64,000 nucleotides of DNA from Blepharisma stoltei (lineage: Eukaryota; Ciliophora; Heterotrichea; Heterotrichida; Blepharismidae). Made by a program: the position numbers and the translations under genes. Where the stretch lies: NCBI GenBank assembly GCA_914767885.1, contig CAJZBQ010000004.1, positions 907,001 through 971,000 of the forward strand, given 5' to 3'. Below are positions 40,919 to 51,895 of this stretch, in pieces (position 1 is the stretch's first letter; each line of letters begins with the position of its first letter). Under the pieces are notes generated by a model. That model did no database searches. It saw nothing but the letters and a program-made list of their open reading frames with translations, and was not told the origin of the DNA.

Positions 40919-43681
40919 ATGAAAATTTTCCTCGTCATCCTTTTAAGTGTGTTTGCTTTTGGAAATCAAGATCAAAACTCATACACTGAGGATACAGCAG
41001 TTTTAGAGGCACAAACAGAAAATAACGAGGAAAGCTTATCTGGCAATCCAAATTTGAACTTCGATCCAAATGATGAATCTAATCAAATAGAAACGTCAAT
41101 AAATGAAGGAAATAATCAGGAAACAAATAATGATGAGCCTACTAATAGCATCCAGAATGAGCTTAATCCAATTACACAAGAAGCTAATACAAATGAGGAA
41201 AATCCTAACAAAGAATACTTCAATGATCTTTCAGAACAATTACTAGAAGAAAACAGCAATGAAGTAAAAGAACAATTAAAAACAGATGAAACTCTTGAAA
41301 GTAAAGACATAATTGATGCAGCGAGTAATGGCCAGGAAGATTTGCAATCTGATATACAAGAAAATGCAAATGGTGCCGATGATGCTCATATTTTCAATTC
41401 TGCTCAAGAAAGAGGAGAGCAAGCAAGTAATGAAGTTGATTCTATTCAAGAAAATAATGTATTAGATCAGCAAGAAAATGTAGTTGCTGAAGAAAGATTA
41501 GAGATAAATGAAAATGCTGATGGATTTATTACTGAAGAAAGTAGCAGCCAAAATATTGACCAGAAGGATATAGAGAGCCAACCTGTACCATCTAGCTCAA
41601 ATAATGCCGAATGCTCTGACGATTCATGTAGACTGAATTCTAATGCCAATACAGAATTAGTAAGCGAATTACCATCAGATCAAGAAAATGCTTTTGTTGA
41701 ACAAGAAGCTGAAAACGAAGGTATAAAGGAGTATTCTATAGAAGAAAATAATCATGATGAAGAATTAAACAAAGAAGCACTTGAGGAAAGTAAAGAGACT
41801 GTAAATGCTGATACATTACAAATTGAAAATAATTCTGAAAGCAGTTCTGATAAAATAAATAGAGAAGAGCTTAAGGAAAGCGTAGGTAATGAAATAGGTC
41901 GAGATGAAAATAACTCTGAAAGTAATCCTGATGAAATAAATAGAGAAGAGCAAAAGAAAAGTGTAGGAAATGAGATAGGCCGAAATGAAAATAATTCTGA
42001 AGCGAAATATGATGAATTAAATACCAGTGAGCATGATGAAAATAAGGAAACAAAAAAAATCAATGAAGAAAGAAACGAAGAAAATTCTGGAATAAACCAA
42101 GAAGAGTTAAATGCAAACAAGGAAAACATAAATATTGAGGAAGAACCAAATCAAGACAGCTCTGGTATAAGTCAAGAAGAGACAAATGCAAATGAACAAT
42201 ATGAAAGAGAGGAAAATATAAATTTTGAGGAAACAAATAAAGATTCAGGGGCTTTAGAAAATTCAAATGCTTTAGAAGTGGATAAAGCTGCTGACAATAA
42301 ACAAAACACAAATAAGGATGAGCAACTAGCAAATATGAAAGACATTGATCTCAGCTCAAAAGTTGAAACCCAATCTGAAAAAAATCAAGATAGTCATTTA
42401 GAGCCTAAGCCTGAAATTATTGCTGCTGATAAACAGTCTGAAATACATATTGACTCTAATATCATTTCTAATAGCCAATCAGAGATACCAAATAATACAG
42501 AGAATAATCATATTGATGAAATATCAATTTTAGATATAGACCAGGTAGATTTTAAAGTCCTATTTATAAAATTTGCATTGAGAACTGAAAATATGATATC
42601 TTCCATTTATTTTTTCATAAGAAGCAAGCAACCCTACAACATCATTATTTTTTATTTTTGCTTTTCATATATTATTTACAAAACTTTCAAGCGAAAAAGA
42701 GAAAATTATTCATTTTCTTATAAAATCGTTGAAGAAAAGCAGCAAAGTACAATTGCTCAAATCATAGAAGCCAAAAACAAAGAATTAGAAAACACGATTT
42801 TATCACTCAATGAACTATCTCAAGCTGGCTTGGATAATAGCCAAATTGAAAAAATAAAGAATAAACTGAATTCAGATCTCAAAGAAAAATTCTCAGCCAT
42901 CAAGAAAGAAATTTCTATTATCCATGAAAAACAAAATGAATTCCAGGCACAAATTTTGTCTTCACACCAAGAAATCTGGATGAAAATAGATTCTCTCAAA
43001 GAGGGTCCTGAAGAAATTCCGTATGTTTCGATTTCCCAAGTCGCTGTATCAATGCATATTCCAGATAAGCCAAGAAATTTTGAGGAAGACATAGATGAAA
43101 AGAATGAAGAAAATACCAACTTTGAGATTAGCCAGAAAGGAGAAATTGAGTCTGAATGGAAAAATGAGAATAAAGCAAAAGATGCATTAGAAACTCAAAA
43201 TAGTAATCCAGAAGCTCAATTTATTGAACAAAAAAATCACAACTCTATGATAAATCCTCCAATACAGCATTATAAGGAGGAGCAAATGGAGCTTAAAGAA
43301 GAAAATATTCAAATGGATTACTTAAAGTTTCCAACTGAAGTAATAGAGTCTGAAGAGCAAAAACTCATCCAAGAAAAAGAAAATAATCTTAGCCTTATAC
43401 AAGAAGAAGTAGAAATAAAGACAAATAAAATAGAAGAAAAAGAAGAGCCTATAGATACCAAATTTTCTCAGCTTCAAGGTACAACTGGAGCAGAAAAACC
43501 ATTTTCAAACCCTCCAAAGCCTAAAATTCCTTCATTCGCACCTCCAGGCTTCAAGCCTGCCCCGAAGATTGCGAAGATAACAAAAGCAGAGCCAGAAAAA
43601 AAGCCTCAAAAATTGCCTGAGACAAGATCAAAAGTCATTTCGCAGCCTTTCATCCAAAAAAGTCCATTTGCACAACTATAA
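40919..43681 (+). CDS. 920-aa acidic single-pass membrane protein with tandem repeats
   Basis: A signal peptide (MKIFLVILLSVFAFGNQ) is followed by a roughly 530-residue lumenal or extracellular region dominated by Glu, Asn, Asp and Ser. It holds near-tandem repeats of about 27 aa (ENNSES..D.INREE.K.SVGNEIGR) around residues 300-360. A membrane segment follows (YNIIIFYFCFSYIIYKTF, about 575-592), then a coiled coil (IAQIIEAKNKELENTILSLN, KLNSDLKEKFSAIKKEI). The C-terminal region is Pro/Lys-rich (PKPKIPSFAPPGFKPAPK). One uninterrupted frame of 2.76 kb. No known domain. Repeat-rich acidic lumenal domains often bind Ca2+ weakly; that is speculation here. Confidence 0.75.
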   Translation: MKIFLVILLSVFAFGNQDQNSYTEDTAVLEAQTENNEESLSGNPNLNFDPNDESNQIETSINEGNNQETNNDEPTNSIQNELNPITQEANTNEENPNKEYFNDLSEQLLEENSNEVKEQLKTDETLESKDIIDAASNGQEDLQSDIQENANGADDAHIFNSAQERGEQASNEVDSIQENNVLDQQENVVAEERLEINENADGFITEESSSQNIDQKDIESQPVPSSSNNAECSDDSCRLNSNANTELVSELPSDQENAFVEQEAENEGIKEYSIEENNHDEELNKEALEESKETVNADTLQIENNSESSSDKINREELKESVGNEIGRDENNSESNPDEINREEQKKSVGNEIGRNENNSEAKYDELNTSEHDENKETKKINEERNEENSGINQEELNANKENINIEEEPNQDSSGISQEETNANEQYEREENINFEETNKDSGALENSNALEVDKAADNKQNTNKDEQLANMKDIDLSSKVETQSEKNQDSHLEPKPEIIAADKQSEIHIDSNIISNSQSEIPNNTENNHIDEISILDIDQVDFKVLFIKFALRTENMISSIYFFIRSKQPYNIIIFYFCFSYIIYKTFKRKRENYSFSYKIVEEKQQSTIAQIIEAKNKELENTILSLNELSQAGLDNSQIEKIKNKLNSDLKEKFSAIKKEISIIHEKQNEFQAQILSSHQEIWMKIDSLKEGPEEIPYVSISQVAVSMHIPDKPRNFEEDIDEKNEENTNFEISQKGEIESEWKNENKAKDALETQNSNPEAQFIEQKNHNSMINPPIQHYKEEQMELKEENIQMDYLKFPTEVIESEEQKLIQEKENNLSLIQEEVEIKTNKIEEKEEPIDTKFSQLQGTTGAEKPFSNPPKPKIPSFAPPGFKPAPKIAKITKAEPEKKPQKLPETRSKVISQPFIQKSPFAQL

Positions 43682-43933
43682 TTTATTTTAGCTTATATTT
43701 TTGATTTTTTTTCTAAAGTAATCTTAAAATATGAAATAAAAGCACTGACAATATTCACTTTTTCCCTTAAGCTAACTAGATAATTAGAACTTAATTTAGT
43801 GAAAATTTTTTAAATTTTCATTTCTGGGATTGAAAGAAATCATTTTCATTATAAAACCACAAATTTTATTAAAAATCAATATTCAGCGAAGGGGAATTTT
43901 ATTGATTAGTAGGCTTATCTTTGTAAATAAAAT

Positions 43934-44796
43934 ATGAACCCCAGCAAGAAATTCTTGTCCTGCGAATATATTGATGAGAATTTTTATATTAAAAGCTCAT
44001 TTGGTATTCCCTATACAAATGTTTATGACCAAGAACGCCAGAATTCTAATGAGATCGAAAGCAATACTGTAATGAGCTATAACACAGCCAAAAACGAGTT
44101 CAACTATGACAATAAAACCTTATCAATAGTAATGAACCCCCAGACTATAAAATCCTTTGTAATTATGACTTCCTCAATTCCCCAGAATATTATAAATTTG
44201 TCCATTGTCAATTCCTTCCTTGGGCACAAAATAGTTAGGAACCTTTCTCTAGTCTTAAACGATCTGATAAGCTTGAAATATCTAGATCTATCAGGGAACT
44301 CTATAGAAGATAGAGGAATGAACTTGCTGAAAGAAAATGGGGACTGCTTACTCTCCTCTGTGTGAGTGAACAAAACCGCTGGAAAAATCCCTATTTTTGC
44401 TCAAAGCTCACGCTCTGCGTGAAAAAATTGATATATAAGTGATGATTTTTGCAATGAAATCTCTAACTAATTCTGTTGAATTTAAACAGCTTGTATTTTT
44501 CTGAAGTTTACGAATTGAATTAATATTAGCACCGAAAAAGAATTTTTTTAAATTTCGAAATAAAAATTTAATCCCTCTGTGAGCAAACAAAATTTTTTGT
44601 TTGCTCATGAAGGGGGGAGTTAGCTAGGCTAGAAACATTCATTGTCTGCTTGAACCATATAACTTATAAAGGAGCCCTGCTGATAGCTGACTTTTATATA
44701 TTCAAAGATCCAATGCATATTGTTGCAGGAAATTTTAACTTGCAGAAGTGGAAGAAATATAGAGAAGCAGTCAAGGCCTTTGAAATGGACATCTAA
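43934..44796 (+). CDS. Leucine-rich repeat protein interrupted by a MITE
   Basis: 196 aa after removal of 44351-44622. LRR-like units: IINLSIVNSFLGHKIVRNLS, then LNDLISLKYLDLSGNSIEDR, GMNLLKENGDCL joined to ARLETFIVCLNHITYKGALL. It ends with FNLQKWKKYREAVKAFEMDI. The ribonuclease-inhibitor-type spacing (LDLSGNSIxDxG) suggests a cytosolic scaffold. 591 nt remain, in frame. Confidence 0.72.
44351..44619. mobile_element. MITE family A inside the LRR gene; IES 44351-44622
   Basis: 269 bp between TTA at 44348-44350 and 44620-44622. Ends CTCTCCTCTGTGTGAGTGAAC and GTTTGCTCATGAAGGGGGGAG (one or two mismatches). Excision joins ENGDCL to ARLETF. Confidence 0.87.
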
Positions 44797-44881
44797 TTCT
44801 TCAAATTTATAAATTTTATTTTAAACAATTAATTGTAAATTCAGCAAATTGTGCAAAAACGTTGATTAAATATAATTATTA

Positions 44882-47485
44882 CTAGCTTCGGTGCGCCATC
44901 ATATTTATGAATTCCATATAGTCAATTGCTCCATCTCTGTCCCTATCTGCTTCTGAAATCATTGCTTCTACATCTCTCTGAGGCAAATTCAAGCCTAGGT
45001 CTCCTCCAGTTAAAACATTTCTAAGCTCCTCTTTTGTAATTTTCCCGTTTCCGTCCACATCAAAGTGCTGGAATGCAGATTTAAATAAATAAATAAATTA
45101 ATGATATGTATTTAAGGTCCCTACTTCCATGCGTGACATTCCTCCGCGCTCCGTGAGGAGCCGTGCTGGCACGAGCGAAAAGGATAGACTTCCATCACTG
45201 GTTCTCTGAGCCCAGGCCGAAACCCCTGGTTTCTCAGTAGTGGGTTGCCCTATTGGGTCGTCAGCCGACCGTCGCCGAGCATCACCATTTCCAACTCAGC
45301 CTTCCGCCCCGAGTTACACCAGTCTTTGTCTCCGGTTGGCCAGGCCGTCCTTCTTTTAAGGACCCTTTTTAAACTGGAAAGACCACCTTGTTGTCTAATC
45401 TGCCTCCCTTTTTCCCAGCTTATCCGCTTGAAAAAATCTCAATCGCTTCCGCGATTCGGGGCAGACCACAGTAGTAGCCTGAGCAGGTAAGTCGCCCTGC
45501 TCCATATCGGGCACCCACTGGCTTGGGCGCTGCTGGAAAAAGAAGATGCTCCTAACTGCCCTGGGATCTGGCCACGATCAGCGGGTCTGTGTTCTCCCCT
45601 GGTCGCCACCAGGGTCCAGATACTGCTGGGCTAAGTCGCTTTTTCTGAAAACCATGCCCGGATATACATGGGTTACCGTCACTGGGAGGAGGGTCGGACG
45701 TCATACGCCATTTTATGTATATATGGAATGCAGATTTAAGCAGTCCTGTGTTTAAATATTTTTGGTTTTGCATGCATGCAGCTATTCATTCTGTGTAATC
45801 AATTTTCCCGTTGTTGTTTGAGTCAAGCATTTCACATAAGGTTGCGATTGCTGAGATGTCAAAAGATCGGCCTGAAGATGATAATGCGCTGTGGAGCTCT
45901 TCTATAGTGATTGACCCATCTCCATCACTATCTAATGAGTTAAACATTTCTCTTAAGCTCTGCAGGTCTTTTTCTGAAAGTTTGCTGGCTATGTAAATTA
46001 AAGAAGCTCTTTTAAGATTTCTGGCTTGGGCAAAAGACCTTAAGCCATCAAAAACTGATGTAGGTAATGATATTTGTTGAGAAGGTGCAAGACCTGTAAT
46101 TCAAGGATGCTTTAAAGCTTCTTTTGCAGTAAGTCTGAAATTTGCGTCTTTTACGAGCAATTTAGATATCAAATCTTTGGCTGCTTCTGACACATTATCG
46201 AAAGCTCGATTTCTGAAATTATAATATCCGTTGAAAACATTCATCAAAATTTCTTGGTTATTTCTACCATTAAACGGAGGAGAGCCGCTTAGCATAATAT
46301 ATAAAATAACACCTAAAGACCAACAGTCAACTTGATAAGTGTAGTTTCCACTCAAAACTTCAGGAGCTATATAATATGGTGTCCCATTCAGCGTATGCAT
46401 CATCTCATTTTCATCAAATACCTTAGAAAGGCCAAAATCAATTAGTTTTATATCACTTTCAGGAGATTCATTAGCAAAAAGGCATTACATTATGTAGACA
46501 GGCTCGCGCCCTTAATTTTAACGCAATCACCGAGGATCCCTATGGGATTCAACCGCTTTGCGACCTTCCTTTCGTCGGGCCTCCTCCTTGTCTCTTGTAA
46601 AAGACTCCAGTGTTGAGTGGGCAGTCTACGGGGTTTGTACCTCATGAGGCTGAGGGATTACGAAGTTGGCATTCCGAAATTCAAAAAAATGGAATTTCTG
46701 GTAGCCTTCAGGCAAAAGGGTGAAATCCAGATCCTGGGACGTAACGCCGAGTTTCACGCTAGGCAGTTGCCCGATTGGTCTAGGGGTTACCTATAGACCT
46801 TGCTGGGCTTGCCCTTTCCAAATCTGAACTCTCCTTTCCTTCGAGGTAAAACCAGTCTCGAAGTCGGACTTGGGCTAGACTCTGCTACCTGCAGAATTGG
46901 TTACCATAGCGTTGCTTTCCATTTCAAGGCTAGAAAAACCTTGCCGGATATAATTAAAATATGAGTCGAGGATGTATGGCCGTGAGGTCATACCTAGACG
47001 AAGACGCCATATTTTAATTATCCATTAGCAAAAAGGCAGTTTTCAGGCTTGATATCTCTATGACAAACACCATGGTCATGACAATAAGCTACAGCTGAGA
47101 ACAAAACTTTCATAATCGCGGCTGCTTCATACTCAGTAAGGTATCTTTTCGTGGCTATCCTGTCAAATAATTCTCCACCAGAGCAATATTCTAATACCAA
47201 AAAACAAAGACGATCAGTTTCAAAAGTTTCGATGATATTTACGATATTTGGGTGATCCAGATGTGAAAGAATTTCAAATTCGTTTTGGAAGCTTGTGTAG
47301 TCGCTGACTCGGTTTTTCTGGATTGCTTTTACGGCCCTTGTGATTCCTGTAGTCAGTTCAGTAGCTACAAAAACCTTTCCGTATGCACCGCTTCCGATTT
47401 CTTTATTAAATGAGTAATGATTTAGAATGTCTTCAGTTTTTGAGGACACAAACCACTGCTTTTTAATCACGATGTGATTATTCAT
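44882..47485 (-). CDS. Calcium-dependent protein kinase (CDPK) with four EF-hands, two SINE-like IESs
   Basis: 464 aa after removal of both inserts (1395 nt). Kinase domain about 25-290: IGSGAYGKVFVA, AVKAIQKN (ATP Lys), HRDIKPENCLFAN, LIDFGLSK, GTPYYIAPEVL. The junction-autoinhibitory helix follows, then four EF-hands with loops DSDGDGSITIEE, DSNNNGKIDYTE, DVDGNGKITKEE and DRDRDGAIDYME. A plant/alveolate-type Ca2+ sensor kinase. No Gly2, so no N-myristoylation. One insert splits LFAN from ESPE in the catalytic lobe; the other lies between EF2 and EF3 (LLKSAFQHFD). Confidence 0.95.
45085..45723 (-). mobile_element. SINE-like element between EF-hands 2 and 3 of the CDPK; IES 45085-45739
   Basis: 639 bp between perfect 16-bp repeats tggaatgcagatttaa at 45069-45084 and 45724-45739. 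On the minus strand it starts cataaaatggcgtatgacgt and ends with an (ATTT)n tail, seen on the plus strand as aaataaataaatta after 45084. Excision joins KSAF to QHFDVDGNG. Confidence 0.88.
46485..47022 (-). mobile_element. SINE-like element with 5' hairpin inside the CDPK kinase domain; IES 46485-47038
   Basis: 538 bp between perfect 16-bp repeats cattagcaaaaaggca at 46469-46484 and 47023-47038. The minus-strand 5' end has the same aattaaaatatggcgtc...catattttaatt hairpin as the copies at 16344 and 60292, followed by tatccggcaaggtttt. Excision restores HRDIKPENCLFANESPESD. Confidence 0.9.
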
Positions 47486-47650
47486 TTATATTTTTCATCT
47501 TTATATAATGGTCATTTACAAAAATCTTATGCTGGGTTTATTTGATGGAAATAATAATTTTTGGTAATGTTTAGAAGAGTAGGTATTTATTTTTGTGCAG
47601 GAAACTCTAAGAGGTGATTTGCAAGGAAAAACCCAGTGATAACTAGCATT

Positions 47651-48364
47651 ATGAAAAATGATCTTCCAATTACTAAGCAAACATATATTGATTTCAAGGT
47701 TTTCACAGGAAACGAAATTTTATATGCATTGACAGATTGCAAGAAACTTAAACCAGGAGAAATAAGCCACGCCTTATCAGAATTAGGGAAGCGAAAAGGA
47801 GCTCCTGAAAATTTTGACTGAAATGCACATCCAGCCATAAAGGCGACCATCGAGCGCACTAAAAGCCAAGCTCATAAATGGCCTTGCAAGAATATTACTT
47901 CCCTTGCTCATGCCTACACAAGATTAAATATCAAAGATCCGACATTATGATATATTCTTGAAAAGCACGTAAAAAGAATTATCACCGCAATAGAACCTAT
48001 TGGGCTTGCATTGTGTTTTAATGCTTTTGCTGGAAAAGGAACTCCTGAGCTTTTTGAAGTCTTAGTAAAAGCTGTCCCTAAAAATATTAGATTCATGGAA
48101 ATGAAAGATATTTTGTCAATGATAAAAGGAATCCAAAAAGCAAATATTCAAGCTGATGAGCTCTTTACAGGTCATATTTATCCTGAAATCAAGGAAAAGA
48201 AAAAATATTGTTCAGTTTATGAACTTAATGAGATGATATCTGTACTTAGCAAAAGGACAGATTTTGCAGATGATCTTAAAAATGAGCTTCAAAATGAAAT
48301 AGGAAAAAAGATGGAGACCAAGAGAGATTTCAGCTTTGGAGGGATTAAAAAAAATAATGAGTAA
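47651..48364 (+). CDS. Helical-repeat protein, OPR/FASTK-like
   Basis: 237 aa from the ATG at 47651; an in-frame GTG lies 5 codons upstream and further leader is possible. About four helical repeats of 38-40 aa: GEISHALSELGKRKGAPENF, ITSLAHAYTRLNIKDPTLW, IGLALCFNAFAGKGTPELFE, LSMIKGIQKANIQADELFTG. The recurrent pattern (A.A..K......LF..L) is that of octotricopeptide/FASTK repeats, which bind RNA in mitochondria. No RAP domain at the end, and the C-terminus is Lys-rich. UGA Trp at two positions. Confidence 0.6.
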
Positions 48365-48495
48365 TATCAATTAAATTTCGAGCAAGAAAACTTTGTGCAT
48401 ATAATTTAATAATGCGATTGAGTTTTTTATATAGTTATGAATATGAGTTTTTCATTAAATGTAAAGACTTATTAATTTCAAAGTTTTATCGAATA

Positions 48496-48798
48496 TTATT
48501 TTGCTATGTTTGATGTGTTTAAATACACTTCCTGATATTCCTGTGTCGCCATGCACACCCCCATTCCGCAAGTATATAAAAGACACTCCAAGCAACAATT
48601 CCCAGATATTCCATATTTATTTCTGACCGCTTGTCGGTTTATTGCAGCCCCACAAGGACCTAAAAGAGTAGATAGCAAACAAGCTGTTCCACCTCCTCGG
48701 CCTCCATTCATTTCAAAATGAGCAATTCCCTGCAAAAACGGGATACCACAAAAGGTAGCTAAATAACACGCTGGTATTGCTTGACAGCAATCACACAT
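48496..48798 (-). CDS. PLAC8-family cys-rich protein
   Basis: 100 aa from the ATG at 48798. Signature: MCDCCQAIPACYLATFCGIP, then LQGIAHFEMNGG, LLGPCGAAINRQAVRNKYGI, and CCLECLLYTCGMGVCMATQE YQE. PLAC8 proteins are small membrane-associated cys-rich proteins (cornifelin, FW2.2, metal-resistance types). The frame upstream codes WNGSQWKRG, the usual W..G lead-in of the family, but has no ATG before a stop. A short upstream exon or IES may therefore hide the true N-terminus. Confidence 0.8.
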   Translation of the reverse strand: MCDCCQAIPACYLATFCGIPFLQGIAHFEMNGGRGGGTACLLSTLLGPCGAAINRQAVRNKYGISGNCCLECLLYTCGMGVCMATQEYQEVYLNTSNIAK

Positions 48799-49650
48799 TC
48801 CCCTTTTCCACTGACTCCCGTTTCATGATTTGATAGTAAAAATTTTTTATATTAGCCGAGAGGTTAATAATTATACACGAAAAAAATAGTTTTTGGGGTT
48901 TTCAAAAATAAAAATTTGAAATATTTGACTATTTATGTTTTAGAACTCAAGCTGACTATAGGTAAATATAATTACTTACTAGTTAAGATTTATTATTATA
49001 ATTATTAATTATAGTTTTAAATAAAAAATATTTAAAAATGTCTTTGCTCGCTAACGAAAGGGAATAATTTTTACCTAAAATACATATTTTACTAACAATT
49101 TTGCTTGCTGCCAAGGTGAGGAGTGAGACATTTTTTTATATCAGGATATTCGTTTTAATTTAATCTGCTATAGAAATGATAATATTGCTTTTTTAAATTT
49201 AATAATAATTATTAATAATTAAAAATAAGCCAATGCTTTTCTATTGCCTATAGCTAATAAATAGGCAATTCAGTATCCTTTTGTATCATTTGAATTATTT
49301 AAATACAAATTTATAAATTTTTTGAGTGCCAAAAAATGGCAACTTTGTCAAAATTCCGTCGAATTTTACTTAAAATTGTAAAACTTGCGAATATTGTATA
49401 AATTTATCAAACTTATCAAAATATTGTAAAAGGAAAGTTTGCTAAAAAGTCAAAAAATTATTTTTGACACCAAAAAATATCTCCAATTTGTTGTTATATC
49501 GACATCTTTTAAAACATCCCCTAACAAATTAAATTTGGAAACTTTGCGAATCTTCTAATAATTTTCTTCTTCATAATAAGCTTTCTAATTCATTTTTAAA
49601 AATTAAAACTTGAATAATTTTAGCATAAACAGCATCACTACATAATTAAA
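48799..49650. other. AT-rich divergent spacer with a decayed MITE fragment
   Basis: No gene seen. Around 49038-49115 the blocks gctcgctaacgaaagggaat and aaggtgaggagtgag look like degraded family A ends. A gtcaaaaaattatttttgac hairpin lies near 49450. Confidence 0.45.
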
Positions 49651-51448
49651 ATGGAAGGCAAAAAGAGGCCACCACCAAGAATCCAGGTTCCAGCTCAACA
49701 GCAATTTACAGAAATTCCATCGATGCATAGAACGAATTCTGGAAAACTTAGAATTGATAGTTTATCTGATATCGAGTTCATTGAAAGATTAGGTCAAGGA
49801 AGCGCAGGAATTGTTGATAAGTGTAGGCATATTCCCTCTAATAAGATTGTAGCAGTCAAAAGAGTTCCTCTAACTTCCAACAACGAAATAAAAAGGCAGA
49901 TCATCACAGAGGTGAACGCTTTGAATTCATGCAAGAACCAACATATCGTATATTCCTATGGAGCAGTTGTTCATCAGGGCGTAATGAACATCATTATGGA
50001 ATACATGGACAAAGGTTCACTTAAGGATGCTTTGCAGCGCTGTGGCCGGATTTCAGAAGATGTGATTGGCCATATTGCATTTCAAGTATTATCATAAATA
50101 AAATGGTATTTGGCTCGGTGGAAATTAGCTCTTTAATTTTCTCTCTCTCTTATGGGTTTGGTTTTTCCTAGAGAACTTTTGTGCAACAATAGCGGCTTAA
50201 CTTTGATCATATCGGGTAAGAAGAGGCTTAGGTTTTCCCACTCAACATACCGGAAGAAGGTGGCCCTTAGTCGAAGTATGTGTAGGAGCTTAGTTTGGCA
50301 AGGAAAAAGCAAGGCAGCCAGCTTGCTCAATAATGGTGGTATTTGCTTAGGTTTGGACCCTCTGGCGCATTGGCAATTTTGATCAGAATCTGGTGGCCTC
50401 ACGAGCTGAGTCCAAAAGAGCATTTTAAATATGTGGTGTCAGACGTTTTAAATATTAAGTTAATCGTAATCGCATTTCAAGTATTATCAGGGCTTGAGTA
50501 TCTTCATAGGAAGAAGAAAATAGTCCACAGAGATATATAATGGATTGGCTATATTGCTTAGACCCATTTTATAGAATTCATTGCTAAAAGAATTTATTTA
50601 AATAGTTTTAATTAATGAAAACTTATGAAATATATAGCCAATCTCCTATAAAACCTTCCAACCTACTACTCACATCTGAAGGACTGGTGAAAATCTCTGA
50701 TTTCGGAGTTTCAGGAATCATGAGTCACACAAATGCAACAAAGAGGACATTTGTAGGGACAGTCACCTATATGTCTGTAAGATCTAATTTAGTTAGCCAG
50801 AACGCTTTACAGATGAAGGATACCACGTTGATACTGACATTTGAAGTCTAGGATTGTCGTTGCTAGAGTGTGCGACAGGACGCTATCCTTATCCAGAGCC
50901 GGATGAAAATGGTAACATCCCTGTTCTGACATTTTGGGAACTTATGAACTATATTTCAGCAAGAAAAGCACCTGAGCCGCCTCCAGGAAGCAGTGAAGAG
51001 TTCAGAGATTTTATAACTTCCCCCAAATCGATATAAAAAACTGTTCTTTTTCAATCAGGATTAATTTTTTTTTTAAAAAATTATAAAAATATAAATTGAT
51101 CTATATTTTTTAATTTTTTTATTAATAATTAAAAACTAATGAATTCATTTGAAAATAATTAAATAACATTTTACTTACACTTCTTTCTATAGTATTCAAA
51201 ACTTGCTATAAAAATTAGTACTTTTACCTATAAAATTTAAAACTTAAAATCAAAAATGTTGCTCCAATTTAAAGGGTGGATATTTTACTATGCTTTGTTC
51301 CAATCTTAAGGGGAGAGTAAGGATTTGCTTGGGCAAAGAAAAAGACAGTCGATCTACTGTTGGAGAACTGCTAAGTCATCCTTTTATTCAGAGAAATATT
51401 AACCCAATCAGCTTCAATCTCTGGCTAAATCAAATCAATTCATTATAA
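49651..51448 (+). CDS. MAP kinase kinase (MEK-like), three IESs and a 20-nt intron
   Basis: 321 aa after removal of all inserts (966 nt). Kinase domain: [26 protein letters not shown] (ATP Lys), [41 protein letters not shown], an activation loop with Ser/Thr (HTNATKRTF), [34 protein letters not shown]. The C-lobe ends [16 protein letters not shown] and the PERF motif are MAPKK features. Inserts: SINE-like 50095-50489, short 50538-50650 (between HRDI and KPSN), intron 50777-50796, and a family C MITE 51017-51320 (between RDFI and RICLG). Confidence 0.93.
50095..50471 (+). mobile_element. SINE-like element in the MAPKK gene; IES 50095-50489
   Basis: 377 bp, the shortest of its class, between perfect 18-bp repeats gcatttcaagtattatca at 50077-50094 and 50472-50489. 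It starts taaataaaatggtatttggc and ends ttaatcgtaatc. Excision joins AFQVLS to GLEYLH. Confidence 0.88.
50538..50650. other. Short IES, 113 bp, with inverted ends, inside the catalytic loop
   Basis: TATA flanks both sides (50534-50537 and 50647-50650). The ends are inverted: aatggattggctatat on the left and atatagccaatctcc on the right. Removal joins HRDI to KPSN, the invariant catalytic loop, so the junction is certain. Size and inverted termini suggest a relic of a small TA-target DNA transposon. Confidence 0.8.
50777..50796 (+). other. 20-nt intron with tandem acceptors
   Basis: gtaagatctaatttagttag separates TYMS from PERF. Only removal of all 20 nt keeps the kinase frame. An earlier AG would give a 16-nt intron, the usual size class, but would shift the frame. 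All other introns I could fix in this window are 15 nt. Confidence 0.65.
51017..51317. mobile_element. MITE family C inside the MAPKK gene; IES 51017-51320
   Basis: 301 bp between TAA at 51014-51016 and 51318-51320. Left end CTTCCCCCAAATCG, right end ccaatcttaaggggagag. The core shares ttacctataaaattt with the intergenic copy near 25050. Excision joins EEFRDFI to RICLGKEKD. Confidence 0.85.
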
Positions 51449-51895
51449 TTTAAGATCATTTTAGAGAAATTTCAATTAGCTATAAAATCTAATCAATTAA
51501 AATAAATTTAATTAGGCAAGATGTTAAAATTCTTATTTTTGATTATTAAAAATTGTCTGATTTAATTAAGGCGTAAAGAAGAGAACGTTTAAGTATATTT
51601 CTTTCAGCCACTTTTGAATACCTTAAAATTTGTAACGCATCAACAAATTACTCTTCTTGATTTGCTGTCGGATTGAAGAGTTTAACTTTGGTGATACTTT
51701 AAGCAAACAATTTTAGCTATTTGTTTTGGCAGAGCTTGCTACTGTTAATTTTAGGTTCATTAATACAATAACTTTTCTTGTTTTTCAATCGAGCACCAGT
51801 GTTTGAATAATTAATTACATAAAAGAACTTATTTTTCTGTAATAGATCTAACTCGCCATTGTGTAAGCCAAAACAAAATTGGAAATCACTATTTT

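Noticed and set aside
41116-42332. Several minus-strand ORFs opposite the acidic 920-aa protein
   Set aside because: Low-complexity Ser/Phe/Leu translations that mirror the Glu/Asn codons of the sense strand.
45245-45755. ORFs inside the CDPK insert
   Set aside because: Whole interval is a mobile insert bounded by 16-bp repeats; no recognised protein.
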